64,000 nt of DNA from Flavobacteriia bacterium 40-80 (GCA_001899145.1 MKVF01000006.1:124001-188000); one strand, 5' to 3'; shown: positions 9,004 through 17,371, counted from the stretch's first letter. The notes: a model not told the origin generated them from the sequence alone. Numbers and translations are program-made.

Positions 9004-9816
9004 TTATTCGAAATTCTCTTTTATATTTTTTTTTGATCGTTTTTGGAACTTAAACGGATTTTCTATTACAATATCAAATGCTATGTAATGTACATTATAG
9101 GGATTTTTTCTGCCAATCAAATTGTTCATATATCCTATGCTGAAAATAAACGGCAGCGTTTTGGGTGAATACGAATAATATAATGAAAACCGGCTTTCAC
9201 GATAATTGAAGTCTGTCCAGGTACCGGGCGTATTTTCTTTGCTGACTGAAAATAATTGTTCTGAACTTAATGTTACAGCTTGTGTTTTCGCTTTGTTCAG
9301 TGAGGCTACAATTTGTAAACGAAAACGTGAGCGGAACTGAAAATTTTCATCTGCATTTTTAAAGTCGGGTGAATAGAATTTGCGGAATTCCTGCCTTAAT
9401 GTCGGTACAAATTTTATATAGGAAGTTTTGAGTATGTATGAAAGTCTGCTATACAAACGAAATTCCTGTTTTGATCTCAGTTTGTCGTGTTCGTAAGGAG
9501 AATTTTCTGAGTATTCGTCTTGTCTGCGGTAACTTAATGCAAATGAATACTGCCACGTTTTACGAGACTGATGATAGAATTCCTGGTTAAGAACAAAAAT
9601 TGCAGGTTTGTAAAACGGGTCGTAATTGTCCGGATTGCTTTTTCTCCCGACACCAATGTACGACATGGATTGCCAGCTTTTTTCGATCTCCTGCCGGATG
9701 CCAAAAGCAAACCAGCCTGCTGTGCGGGCTTTGCCTTCTCCAGGCGGGCTGATTTGCGAAAAGGCTTTGCCTGTAAACAAGCCAAAAAACAAAATGCTTA
9801 GGCAATACTTTTTCAC
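9004..9816 (-). CDS. DUF2490 outer-membrane protein
   Basis: A 270-residue DUF2490 family protein with a signal peptide ending around GKAFSQ. The rest is rich in alternating aromatic strands (RQEFRKFYSP, SRFSLYYSYSP), consistent with a small outer-membrane beta-barrel of unknown function. It follows the PepSY-like gene directly (stop at 9817, start at 9816), so the two form an operon reading from the box at 10341-10357. Several overlapping frames on both strands at 9530-9820 are shadows. Confidence 0.82.
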   Translation of the reverse strand: MKKYCLSILFFGLFTGKAFSQISPPGEGKARTAGWFAFGIRQEIEKSWQSMSYIGVGRKSNPDNYDPFYKPAIFVLNQEFYHQSRKTWQYSFALSYRRQDEYSENSPYEHDKLRSKQEFRLYSRLSYILKTSYIKFVPTLRQEFRKFYSPDFKNADENFQFRSRFRLQIVASLNKAKTQAVTLSSEQLFSVSKENTPGTWTDFNYRESRFSLYYSYSPKTLPFIFSIGYMNNLIGRKNPYNVHYIAFDIVIENPFKFQKRSKKNIKENFE

Positions 9817-10296
9817 TTAGTCGGCAACTTTGCTTAAAATAGCTCCTTCAGCATCAAAAGACACTTTCCATTCTTCGCTGAAAGATTTTAATTCAATTTT
9901 GTAAATTACTTTGTCGCCTTCTGTGATTTTTTCTACATCATCCACACGATAGTCTTTAAAATCGCTGTTGATTTTCGCCACTACTTTCTGAGGCAGATCG
10001 CTTTTGGAAATTTCTTCTTTGTGGCGAATTAACTTTCCTGTTTTGTCGTACCAGGCGTCGTGATCTGTTCCAAGCAAACCTATTTCAAATTCTACCTTGT
10101 AATGCTCTCCCTTGAGTTTCCATTCTACGTCATACGCTTTGGGAAACGATTTTTGAAAACTGTTTACAATTACAGATGGAACCTGGCTTTGCGAAATACG
10201 CTGTGCCAAGGCGGTATTGCTGAATAATGTCAACGCAAACAAACCCGTTAAAAATACTTTTTTGCAAATAGCATTTGTTGTTTGATTTCGCTTCAT
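9817..10296 (-). CDS. periplasmic PepSY-like domain protein
   Basis: A 159-residue secreted protein with a signal peptide ending near NTALAQ, followed by a tandem PepSY-like fold. The repeated pattern VPSVIVNSFQKSFP...VEWKLKGEHYKVEF and LPQKVVAKINSDFKDY...IYKIELK is the usual signature of the Bacteroidota PepSY_like family. These proteins are exported and often sit beside two-component systems; their biochemical role is not established. A TAACTTTG promoter box (10321-10328) and a response-regulator-type box (10341-10357) lie directly upstream. Confidence 0.88.
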   Translation of the reverse strand: MKRNQTTNAICKKVFLTGLFALTLFSNTALAQRISQSQVPSVIVNSFQKSFPKAYDVEWKLKGEHYKVEFEIGLLGTDHDAWYDKTGKLIRHKEEISKSDLPQKVVAKINSDFKDYRVDDVEKITEGDKVIYKIELKSFSEEWKVSFDAEGAILSKVAD

Positions 10297-10320
10297 TTCT
10301 TAAAATTTAAAATTATAATA

Positions 10321-10357
10321 CAAAGTTAAAAGCAACAATCTGGAAAGAACCGGGAAT
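10321..10357 (-). promoter_or_regulatory. promoter and response-regulator-type box for the PepSY-like gene
   Basis: On the reverse strand the -7 box is TAACTTTG (10328-10321). Upstream, 10357-10341 reads ATTCCCGGTTCTTTCCA, a direct repeat TTCCC-N6-TTCC with 11-base period. The same arrangement, with identical spacing to the -7 box, precedes the response-regulator gene. It sits where a -33 element would be, typical of promoters activated by OmpR/PhoB-type regulators. Confidence 0.65.
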
Positions 10358-10359
10358 TT

Positions 10360-11160
10360 TTAAGGTTCATAAATAATCCGCAAAAATGAATTGTAACTTT
10401 CATTCTTTTTATTTATCGGAATACCTGTAATTAAACCGATTGCCATTTTTTTGCTCAACTTAATTTTGACCTGTGGCCGGATAGTTATTTCAAATTTTCC
10501 GTTATTGATTTCTTTGTTCAGTTCGACACCAATAAAATGTTTGGTGTGTGGAATGGTATAAAGGAACGACGAGTTAATCTGCCAGTTAACGGCTAATTTA
10601 TTTGTTGCAAAATCATGTTCAAGCAAAGGTGAAGCGTAGATCAGTGTGTGAAAATTTTCGCCCCAGCGTTTAGCAGCAATAAAAAACGGATTATAAGCTG
10701 TGCCTGTAACTAGGTTGTTTTTGCCAAAATGTCTGAAGTCGGTAAATTCAACAAGTTGTGTGTAACCAACAGCTAACGTAGTTTTCAGCCTGGTTGAAAT
10801 AAAAAATGAATATTGTGTTGAAAATCGCAGGCATTCTAATTTGTTGTCAGGAATCTCAGCATTTTGTGCTGCTCTTTTGAAAAAAGAAAAATCAGCCTCT
10901 ACTTCAAAACCCAGGCGGTTGATTGGTGCAAATTCATATTCGACTAAAAAAGCATTTTTGTTATAATGTCTGAAGTTTGAAAAATCAAAACCTGCATTAA
11001 ACTCTTTTTCGCCTTTTCTCGCCCCCAAATCACGCACTAAGTCAAAATATAAAGGTTCTGCATGTGAAACCTTATCTGTTCTTACAGTTGTCTGAGTAAA
11101 ACCATTACCAGCAAACGTAACGATTGCAACAGCTGAGAGATATGTTTTTATCACGTTCAT
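10360..11160 (-). CDS. outer-membrane-like protein with conserved HAEPLYFDLVRD start
   Basis: A 266-residue exported protein; the signal peptide runs from MNVIKTYLSAVAIV to about GFTQ. The mature N-terminus carries HAEPLYFDLVRDLGARKGEKEFN, here split as HAEPLYFDLVRD and LGARKGEKEFN, a block I associate with Bacteroidota proteins next to PepSY/two-component genes. The remainder has the alternating pattern of a beta-barrel, including YEFAPINRLGFEVEADFSFF. The ATG at 11160 is preferred over 11175 because it begins the signal peptide. It follows the histidine kinase with its own box at 11184-11200. Confidence 0.75.
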   Translation of the reverse strand: MNVIKTYLSAVAIVTFAGNGFTQTTVRTDKVSHAEPLYFDLVRDLGARKGEKEFNAGFDFSNFRHYNKNAFLVEYEFAPINRLGFEVEADFSFFKRAAQNAEIPDNKLECLRFSTQYSFFISTRLKTTLAVGYTQLVEFTDFRHFGKNNLVTGTAYNPFFIAAKRWGENFHTLIYASPLLEHDFATNKLAVNWQINSSFLYTIPHTKHFIGVELNKEINNGKFEITIRPQVKIKLSKKMAIGLITGIPINKKNESYNSFLRIIYEP

Positions 11161-11183
11161 GTTGCAAAACAACAACGTGAATC

Positions 11184-11200
11184 AGGAAAAATTTGGGAAT
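11184..11200 (-). promoter_or_regulatory. third response-regulator-type box
   Basis: The reverse strand reads ATTCCCAAATTTTTCCT. It keeps the TTCCC-N6-TTCC direct repeat found before the PepSY-like and response-regulator genes, and ends 24 bases before the ATG at 11160. The following -7 region (TTGTTTTG) is poorer than at the other two sites. Confidence 0.5.
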
Positions 11201-11201
11201 A

Positions 11202-12482
11202 TTATTTAAAACGAATTTTAAAATAATGCAAATCATTTTCAAAACGATAGTCGACAGAAAAACCGTATAGATCGCAAATTGCTTTTACAATTGCTAACCC
11301 AAGTCCTGTACCGTTGGTGCTGTTTCCGGATTTGTGAAAGCGTGAAAATAGCTTCTGTTCGTTTACCGGTGTTTTTATTCCTGTATTGCTGACGGTAATT
11401 GTTTTTTCCGAAATTTCAACATTGACAATTCCGTTGAGAATATTATGAAAAATGGCATTTCTCAATAAGTTTGAAATGGCAACGCCGGCGAGAGAAGCAT
11501 CCATGTGCATGGTTACGTCTGCTGTTTCTGAAATTGAAATTTCCACATTTTTAAATTCAATAACTTCTTCCAGATCACAGACCGTTTGGTGAACAACTTT
11601 ATTAAGAGAAACGGGTTGATTGTCTAAAAACTGCTTGTTTTCTATTTTGGTTAACAGCAACAGCGATTTGTTTAATCGTATCATCCGTTCAATTATCTGC
11701 ATTACTTCGGCGATGCTTTCTGCTTGCTCATTTTCCAGGCTTCCTTTTTCTATCAGCAGCTCCAGCTTGTTGGTGGTGATTGCCAGAGGAGTCTGCAATT
11801 CGTGTGACGCATTCCCGATAAATTGCTTTTGTTGCTCATAAGTTTCAATTGTATGCTGCAATAATATGTTCACGGCATTTTGCAGGTCGGCAAATTCTTT
11901 TGTCTGAGTCTTGATCTCCGGAAATTTCTTACTGCTCCCGATCCGGTAATTCTTCAACTGGCTGAGAAATGAATAAAAAGGTTTCCAAAGCCGTTTCAAT
12001 ACAAGATTATTGATTAAAATAATGCTTATAATCAGAATCAGATAAAGACCGATCGTTTCCCGCAGCAGCTCTTCTACCAGATCGTCTTCTTCCACCATTG
12101 AATTGATAATGTTCAGCTCGTAGTAATGACCGTTATTTTCAAAAGCGGTTGTGAGCATCCGAACAGGTTCCGGCTCCGGTTCTTCATCGTCTGCATCCTG
12201 CATATACATTAACGTATCGATGTAGGTGTCTTTTATGGAAATTGCTTTTGCCTCCGGGATTTTGTGAATGGCAAAAAAGCTTTCCTCAAAATTACTTTTT
12301 GCAATGATGGAAGTATCTTTTTGTAATTGGTAAATTATCTGCCGTTTGTAATTATCCAGGCCTTCATCAACACTTTCTTTAATTTCATTGAGCATGTTAA
12401 AATAGAAGACAACCGACCATGCTCCAATGATGAAAAACAAGGAAACAGAAAGATAAATAAGTGATTTGTTCAGTAATTTCAT
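11202..12482 (-). CDS. sensor histidine kinase
   Basis: A 426-residue membrane kinase. TM1 is at about residues 8-30, an acidic periplasmic loop (DADDEEPEPEP around 96-105) follows, and TM2 is at about 145-162. The dimerisation helix carries the phospho-acceptor His227 in SHELQTPLA, and the ATP domain shows the N box (LLRNAIFHN) and GTGLGLAIVK. It is 56 bases downstream of the response regulator in the same direction, so they are a cognate pair. The acidic loop could bind cations, but that is speculation. Confidence 0.95.
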   Translation of the reverse strand: MKLLNKSLIYLSVSLFFIIGAWSVVFYFNMLNEIKESVDEGLDNYKRQIIYQLQKDTSIIAKSNFEESFFAIHKIPEAKAISIKDTYIDTLMYMQDADDEEPEPEPVRMLTTAFENNGHYYELNIINSMVEEDDLVEELLRETIGLYLILIISIILINNLVLKRLWKPFYSFLSQLKNYRIGSSKKFPEIKTQTKEFADLQNAVNILLQHTIETYEQQKQFIGNASHELQTPLAITTNKLELLIEKGSLENEQAESIAEVMQIIERMIRLNKSLLLLTKIENKQFLDNQPVSLNKVVHQTVCDLEEVIEFKNVEISISETADVTMHMDASLAGVAISNLLRNAIFHNILNGIVNVEISEKTITVSNTGIKTPVNEQKLFSRFHKSGNSTNGTGLGLAIVKAICDLYGFSVDYRFENDLHYFKIRFK

Positions 12483-12538
12483 CTGCTCATATTTTGCTTT
12501 TAATCATGAAGATAGTTTCAGATTGTTGAAGTAATAAT

Positions 12539-13216
12539 TTATCTATCTGTCAGTTTGTAACCAATTCCATAAACGGCTTCAATCTCAATATCTGCGTTTG
12601 CAGCCTGTAATTTTTTACGCAGGTTTTTTATCTGGTAGTAAATAAAATCGTAGTTATCGGCCTGGTCAATGTTATCGCCCCAAACGTGTTCAGCTAATGC
12701 GTTTTTTGTTACCAGCCGGTTTTTGTTGAGTAAGAAATAATTCAGGATATCAAATTCTTTTCTGTTCAGCGGAACGTTCTCATTGTTTACAGCAAACGTT
12801 CTTTCCTGCAAATCCAGAAGAATATTAGCAGTCTCAATTGTATTTTTACCGTCTAATTTATTTCTTCGCAAAACGGCCTTTACCCGTGCATTAAGCTCTG
12901 CAATGTGAAAAGGTTTTGTAAGATAATCATCTGCGCCGAGCTCAAGCCCTTTCAGCTTATCATCAAGGGAGTCTTTAGCGGAAATGATGATGATATTTCC
13001 GGATTTCCCTGTGTTTTTGAGTTGTTCCAGCAGTTGTAATCCGTTGCCATGTGGCAGCATAATGTCGAGCAAAATGCAATCATAACTGTAAATTTCAATT
13101 TTTTCACTTGCGGAATAAAAATCACTGGCCGTTTCAATAACGAAATGTTCTTTTGCCAATGAAGCTACAAGCGTATTTAACAGTTCTTCTTCGTCCTCAA
13201 CAATCAAAATTTTCAT
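12539..13216 (-). CDS. OmpR-family response regulator
   Basis: A 225-residue regulator with a receiver domain (acidic pocket VEDEEE, phospho-acceptor Asp51 in LLDIMLP, conserved Lys in LTKPF) and a C-terminal winged helix (DFIYYQIKNLRKKL, GIGYKL). The frame runs upstream to 13264, but the ATG at 13216 starts exactly at the receiver domain and lies just behind a TATCTTTG box, so the longer form is rejected. It is first in the operon with its kinase and likely controls itself through the 13241-13257 box. Confidence 0.95.
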   Translation of the reverse strand: MKILIVEDEEELLNTLVASLAKEHFVIETASDFYSASEKIEIYSYDCILLDIMLPHGNGLQLLEQLKNTGKSGNIIIISAKDSLDDKLKGLELGADDYLTKPFHIAELNARVKAVLRRNKLDGKNTIETANILLDLQERTFAVNNENVPLNRKEFDILNYFLLNKNRLVTKNALAEHVWGDNIDQADNYDFIYYQIKNLRKKLQAANADIEIEAVYGIGYKLTDR

Positions 13217-13220
13217 ACTG

Positions 13221-13257
13221 CAAAGATAGTTATTGAATTTGGGAAAGAATCGGGAAT
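13221..13257 (-). promoter_or_regulatory. promoter and autoregulatory box of the two-component operon
   Basis: The reverse strand has the -7 box TATCTTTG (13228-13221) only four bases before the ATG, and ATTCCCGATTCTTTCCC at 13257-13241. The 17-mer is nearly identical to the one ahead of the PepSY-like gene and sits at the same distance from the -7 box (21 bases between corresponding positions). Confidence 0.65.
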
Positions 13258-13322
13258 GTCTCATGATCAGTCATCCGCCCGGCCTTTATGTACTTTTTTG
13301 ACTGTTAACGTTGAATGCCCGG

Positions 13323-13826
13323 TTATTTTTTTAGCGCTAACAACAACTCGTCCAATTGGTTGAAGTCTATTGTCATTCCTTCTTTAAAACCCATTGTTAA
13401 GGTTGTTTCAAGGTCTGCCAATGTATCGAAGGTAAGCAACATATCTACCAATACTTTATCGTCTTTCTGGCTGAAGCTGTTTTCCAATAAGTTTTGAGGG
13501 TATTCGGGGTCCATTGTCCCGTTTTCATCACAAAATCCGTCTTTTTGGGTAAAGGATTTTTCTTTTATAATCTTAATATAATCGGCTTTGCTCCAATGTT
13601 TTTCACCTTCGGGACCTACCATTGCATACAACCAGGACCCGCCTTCCCGGAAATCCATTGTTTTGGTTTCTGCCCGCCATGGTTTTGGTCCCCACCATTG
13701 ATCAAGAAGCTCGGCTGTTGTCCATGCTTTCCAGACTAATTCAAGATTGGCGTTAAATTCACGTTGGATGTGAATGGTATTGTTTTCCTTGTTGACCGTA
13801 AAGTCAAATAATAAATTACTGTTCAT
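13323..13826 (-). CDS. SRPBCC / AHSA1-domain protein
   Basis: A 167-residue START-like (SRPBCC, AHSA1 subfamily) protein. The classical markers are IHIQREFNANLELVWKAWT, LLDQWWGPKPW and the FREGGSWLYAM strand. These proteins form a hydrophobic cavity; the ligand is unknown. It is third in an operon with an ArsR regulator and a DUF1697 protein, an arrangement very common for AHSA1 proteins, so it is probably derepressed by whatever the ArsR protein senses. Confidence 0.9.
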   Translation of the reverse strand: MNSNLLFDFTVNKENNTIHIQREFNANLELVWKAWTTAELLDQWWGPKPWRAETKTMDFREGGSWLYAMVGPEGEKHWSKADYIKIIKEKSFTQKDGFCDENGTMDPEYPQNLLENSFSQKDDKVLVDMLLTFDTLADLETTLTMGFKEGMTIDFNQLDELLLALKK

Positions 13827-13836
13827 ATTTTTTGTT

Positions 13837-14406
13837 TTAATGTTGCGTATTGTTTTGCATCTTTTTTAAAGTCTTTTCAAAAGTGTTCAGGTTGCGGGAG
13901 GTAAAAGCATCTTTAAGGTTTTTTCGCCCTAATATTTTCCCGAATGATGAATCAAGTGTATTGCCTTTCGGCACTTTCCAATAAAAATTATTTGTAACGA
14001 TTTGTGCTTCTTCACCTTCTGTTTTTACCGACTTTTCAAATTCTGCCATCAGTGTTTTTTCAATACCGTCAATTCCCGTAAAGCCGTAAATGTGAAAATC
14101 AGCATTTGCCGCAAAAGGATTGTTGCTAAAAACAGCTTCCACCTCATTTTTATCTTTTACAAAAAGAAAGGCTTCGTAATTAAAATGTTCCGACATGGAT
14201 TTCTCCAACAGCTTCTTCAATTCGCTCTTGCTTCTCGCTGATGAAAAAAGGATATTCCCCGAAGCCAATACGGATGATACATGCTCCATGCCCGCTTTTT
14301 CAAATACAGAACAAACATCTGCCATTTTCATATTGGTACCTTTTACATTTACACCACGCAAAAAGGCGCAATAACTGTTATTCTCAGTCTTATTTTTCAT
14401 ATTCAA
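13837..14406 (-). CDS. DUF1697 protein
   Basis: A 189-residue DUF1697 protein, recognised by the N-terminal [12 protein letters not shown] motif, the [11 protein letters not shown] segment and the C-terminal [15 protein letters not shown]. The function is not known. The start overlaps the ArsR stop by four bases (either ATG, 14406 or 14400, is possible), so it is translationally coupled in the ArsR-DUF1697-SRPBCC operon. Confidence 0.88.
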   Translation of the reverse strand: MNMKNKTENNSYCAFLRGVNVKGTNMKMADVCSVFEKAGMEHVSSVLASGNILFSSARSKSELKKLLEKSMSEHFNYEAFLFVKDKNEVEAVFSNNPFAANADFHIYGFTGIDGIEKTLMAEFEKSVKTEGEEAQIVTNNFYWKVPKGNTLDSSFGKILGRKNLKDAFTSRNLNTFEKTLKKMQNNTQH

Positions 14407-14714
14407 TTTTTGATTGTTGCCAATAAATCGTCGAGTTGATTAAATTTTGTTTCCCAAATTTTGCGGAACTGTTCCAGCCACTTATCTATTTCTTTCATTT
14501 TGTCAATTTCGAGAGAATAATAAATTTCCCTGCCTTTGTGCTCCTGTTTTATCAGCTCGCATTCTGTCAAAATACGTAAATGCTTGGAAACTGCCTGCCG
14601 GGTAGTATCAAAGTGTTCAGCAATGGTTTTGGGTGTCATTGCCTGTAATGCAATTAAAGAGATGATTGCCCGTCTTGTCGGGTCTGCGATTGCCTGAAAA
14701 ATATCTCTTCTCAT
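14403..14714 (-). CDS. ArsR-family winged-helix regulator
   Basis: A 103-residue ArsR/SmtB-type repressor. It begins with the [18 protein letters not shown] helix and carries the recognition helix [13 protein letters not shown] plus the wing [12 protein letters not shown]. It lacks the ELCVCDL-type metal site, so it belongs to the non-metal group usually paired with SRPBCC proteins. A TAAATTTG -7 box (14758-14751) overlapped by an AACC-N4-GGTT palindrome (14738-14749) suggests autorepression. Confidence 0.92.
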   Translation of the reverse strand: MRRDIFQAIADPTRRAIISLIALQAMTPKTIAEHFDTTRQAVSKHLRILTECELIKQEHKGREIYYSLEIDKMKEIDKWLEQFRKIWETKFNQLDDLLATIKN

Positions 14715-14737
14715 TTTATTCTGACTTGTATTTATGA

Positions 14738-14758
14738 AACCAATAGGTTACAAATTTA
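14738..14758 (-). promoter_or_regulatory. promoter with AACC-N4-GGTT operator for the ArsR operon
   Basis: The -7 box TAAATTTG on the reverse strand is followed by the palindrome AACCAATAGGTT (14738-14749), placed at the expected transcription start. A repressor bound there would block its own operon. Confidence 0.55.
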
Positions 14759-14840
14759 AATGCAACTTTTCGGTTTCGCAAATTTTTCCTTGATTTTTTT
14801 TATTTGATTACAATCGGATTCTGATAAAATACAGCTTTAA

Positions 14841-14890
14841 TGGAACGCAGATGACGCTGATTTTTTATGATTTTTACCTGTGTTATCAGT
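14841..14890. repeat. possible decayed dispersed repeat in the gap before the ArsR operon
   Basis: The gap 14759-14925 has no gene. Part of it, GGAACGCAGATGACGCTG followed by a T-rich stretch and GATTTTTACCTG, resembles a short imperfect direct-repeat phrase (GCAGATGACGCTGATT) that I associate with dispersed intergenic repeats in Bacteroidota. The identification is by resemblance only. Confidence 0.25.
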
Positions 14891-14925
14891 ATTTTATTGA
14901 TTTTCGCCGAAATACGGCCAGGTTC

Positions 14926-17343
14926 TCACTTTTTCCATTTCAATCTCAAACTGTTACTCACTACACTTACACTGCTCAATGCCATTGCTGCTCCTGCAAT
15001 CATGGGGTTCAGCAGGAAACCGTTGATCGGGTAGAGGATACCTGCTGCAACCGGAATGCCGATGAGATTATAAATAAATGCCCAAAATAAATTTTGCTTG
15101 ATAGTGGCTACAGTTTGTTTTGATAAACGGATTGCCTGTGGGATCTTAGTGAGGTCGGAAGAGATGATCGTCATTTTCGCAACGTCCATGGCAATATCCG
15201 AACCTTTCCCCATTGCGATGCTTACGTCAGCTGTTGCCAAAGCAGTGCTATCGTTAATACCATCACCGACCATTGCAACAGTTTTTCCTTGTTGCTGCAA
15301 TTCTTTTACAAAATCGGCTTTATGCTGTGGCAATACTTCTGCTTTGTAGTGTTTTATGCCTGTTTGCTCTGCAATGGCTTTGGCGGTTGCTTCATTATCG
15401 CCTGTGAGCATATACAGCTCAATGCCCATTTCCTGTATTTCTTTGATTGCCTGTACGGATGTTTCTTTGATTTTATCTGATATGGCAATAACGGAAAGAG
15501 CTTGTTTGCTGTCCGAAAACCAAATAACGGTTTTGGATTGTTTACCCCATTCATCGGCTTGCTTTTGTAGTTGCTCTGCAATGCTGATGTTGTTTTCAGC
15601 TAACAATTTTTTATTTCCTGTAAAATAAGTCTCGTTATTGTAATTGGCTTTGGCTCCTTTGCCTGTAATGCTGTCGAAGCTTGATAAACCTATGGCAGCT
15701 TCACCGTCCAAATGCTTTATTACCGCTTCTGCCAACGGGTGTTCGGATTGTTTTTCTATGCTGAATAAAATACCTTTGGTTGTATCGTCATTATTGAGCC
15801 ATTGAATGTCTGTTACCTTTGGTTTACCTTCGGTAATCGTTCCTGTTTTATCTAAAATAACGGCATCCACTTTTTGGGCTAACTCCAGGCTTTCGGCATC
15901 TTTTATCAGAATACCCTTTTCAGCACCTTTACCAACTCCAACCATTATGGCCGTAGGTGTAGCCAGTCCCAATGCACAAGGACAAGCGATTACCAACACC
16001 GTAACTGCGGCTAATAATCCCTGTATTACTCCGTTATCGCCACCTAAAAAGAACCATAGAATAAATGTGAGAACAGCAATACTCATCACAACAGGAACAA
16101 AAATGCCTGCAATCTTATCTACCAATTTTTGAACGGGAGCTTTGCTTCCCTGTGCGTCCTGCACCATCTTGATAATTTGGGCAAGCATCGTTTCTTTTCC
16201 GACTTTAACCGCCTTAAATTGAAAACTTCCTTTTTGGTTAATCGTTCCTGCAAATACGCTGGAATTTTCTTTTTTCAATACAGGTACAGGCTCACCGCTC
16301 AGCATACTTTCGTCCACGTAGGAACTGCCCGAAATAACCAAACCGTCCACTGCAATTTTTTCGCCCGGTTTTACGAGGATAACATCACCTGTGCTTATTT
16401 CTTCGATAGTCGTCTGCTTCTCTGTTCCGTCCGTCTGTATCACGATAACGGTTTTAGGTTGTAAGCCCATGAGCTTTTTAATGGCGGAAGAGGTGTTGCC
16501 TTTGGCTTTTTCCTCCAACAATTTGCCTAAGAGAATAAATGCGATAATAACGGATGCTGCTTCAAAGTAAACGTGTGCGTGTAATCCTCTCTGATGCCAG
16601 AAATCTGCAAACAGCATATTGAACACACTGAACAAATATGCAATACCTGTACTTAATGCTACCAATGTATCCATATTGGCAGAGCGGCGTTTTGCCTGCT
16701 TCCAGGCATTGATGAAAAAATCTTTTCCTAACCAGAAAACTACAGGAGTTGAAAACAGCCACATGATTTCGTTACCATAAGGCATATCCATAAAAAACAT
16801 ACCAATAATAACTACAGGCAATGAAAGTATAATTGCCCCGATTGTTCGGGTTTTTAATTGCTGAAATTTCTTTTCATGGATAGCTTCTAACGTCTCCTGC
16901 TGCCTGGTCTCCTCTTCAATTAACAGATCATAGCCGATACTTTGTACTGCTTTTTGCAGCCTGTCAGCATTTGTCATATTGGGAAGGTATTCCACCGTAA
17001 GGTTCCCGGTCGCAAAGTTGACCGATGCACTGATTACTCCGGGCTCACTTTTTACAATGCTTTCAGCACTTCCCGCACAGGAAGCACAAGACATTCCCAA
17101 TACAGGCAATGTCTTTTTAATGGTAGTAACACCATAGCCAAGGTCTTTAATCGCCTTTACCGCTTCGGGTACTGTTTCGTTGTTATCTACGGTGATGATA
17201 GCTCTTCGGTTATTCAGCTCTACTTTGTGATCTTCTATACCTTTAACCTGTTCCAGTCCCTTCTCAACAATTAATGCGCAGTGTTCGCTCTCCACACCTT
17301 CCAATGGGAGATAAATGATTTCTTTATTGTTATTTGTTGCCAT
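14926..17343 (-). CDS. copA: copper-type heavy-metal P1B ATPase
   Basis: An 805-residue P1B ATPase predicted to export Cu(I) (or Ag+) from the cytoplasm. Domains in order: a degenerate HMA domain (about 9-76, SxxC with Ser19/Cys22 in place of CxxC), an intact HMA domain with CASC at 86-89, two membrane helix pairs, an actuator domain with SGEP at 349-352, the membrane metal site CPC at 454-456, phosphorylation motif DKTGT at 498, HP at 535-536, and GDGINDS. The CPC site and intact HMA support copper specificity. A palindrome with 7-bp arms lies just upstream (17351-17371). Confidence 0.93.
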   Translation of the reverse strand: MATNNNKEIIYLPLEGVESEHCALIVEKGLEQVKGIEDHKVELNNRRAIITVDNNETVPEAVKAIKDLGYGVTTIKKTLPVLGMSCASCAGSAESIVKSEPGVISASVNFATGNLTVEYLPNMTNADRLQKAVQSIGYDLLIEEETRQQETLEAIHEKKFQQLKTRTIGAIILSLPVVIIGMFFMDMPYGNEIMWLFSTPVVFWLGKDFFINAWKQAKRRSANMDTLVALSTGIAYLFSVFNMLFADFWHQRGLHAHVYFEAASVIIAFILLGKLLEEKAKGNTSSAIKKLMGLQPKTVIVIQTDGTEKQTTIEEISTGDVILVKPGEKIAVDGLVISGSSYVDESMLSGEPVPVLKKENSSVFAGTINQKGSFQFKAVKVGKETMLAQIIKMVQDAQGSKAPVQKLVDKIAGIFVPVVMSIAVLTFILWFFLGGDNGVIQGLLAAVTVLVIACPCALGLATPTAIMVGVGKGAEKGILIKDAESLELAQKVDAVILDKTGTITEGKPKVTDIQWLNNDDTTKGILFSIEKQSEHPLAEAVIKHLDGEAAIGLSSFDSITGKGAKANYNNETYFTGNKKLLAENNISIAEQLQKQADEWGKQSKTVIWFSDSKQALSVIAISDKIKETSVQAIKEIQEMGIELYMLTGDNEATAKAIAEQTGIKHYKAEVLPQHKADFVKELQQQGKTVAMVGDGINDSTALATADVSIAMGKGSDIAMDVAKMTIISSDLTKIPQAIRLSKQTVATIKQNLFWAFIYNLIGIPVAAGILYPINGFLLNPMIAGAAMALSSVSVVSNSLRLKWKK

Positions 17344-17350
17344 ATTTCGC

Positions 17351-17371
17351 TTGTATTACCGTACAATACAA
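17351..17371. promoter_or_regulatory. inverted repeat upstream of copA
   Basis: TTGTATT (17351-17357) and AATACAA (17365-17371) are perfect 7-bp inverted arms with a 7-base spacer, 8 bases before the copA ATG. A GAATTTTG sequence on the reverse strand next to it is a near-match to the -7 consensus. It may be a regulator site; the regulator is unknown. Confidence 0.4.

Noticed and set aside
8995-9011. TTCTTTCCC half-site similar to the response-regulator boxes
   Set aside because: Only one half matches, spacing to a -7 box differs, and it overlaps the DUF2490 stop codon.
9534-9820. Several overlapping frames on both strands around the start of the DUF2490 gene
   Set aside because: They lie inside or opposite the well-supported DUF2490 gene with its signal peptide; they are shadows.
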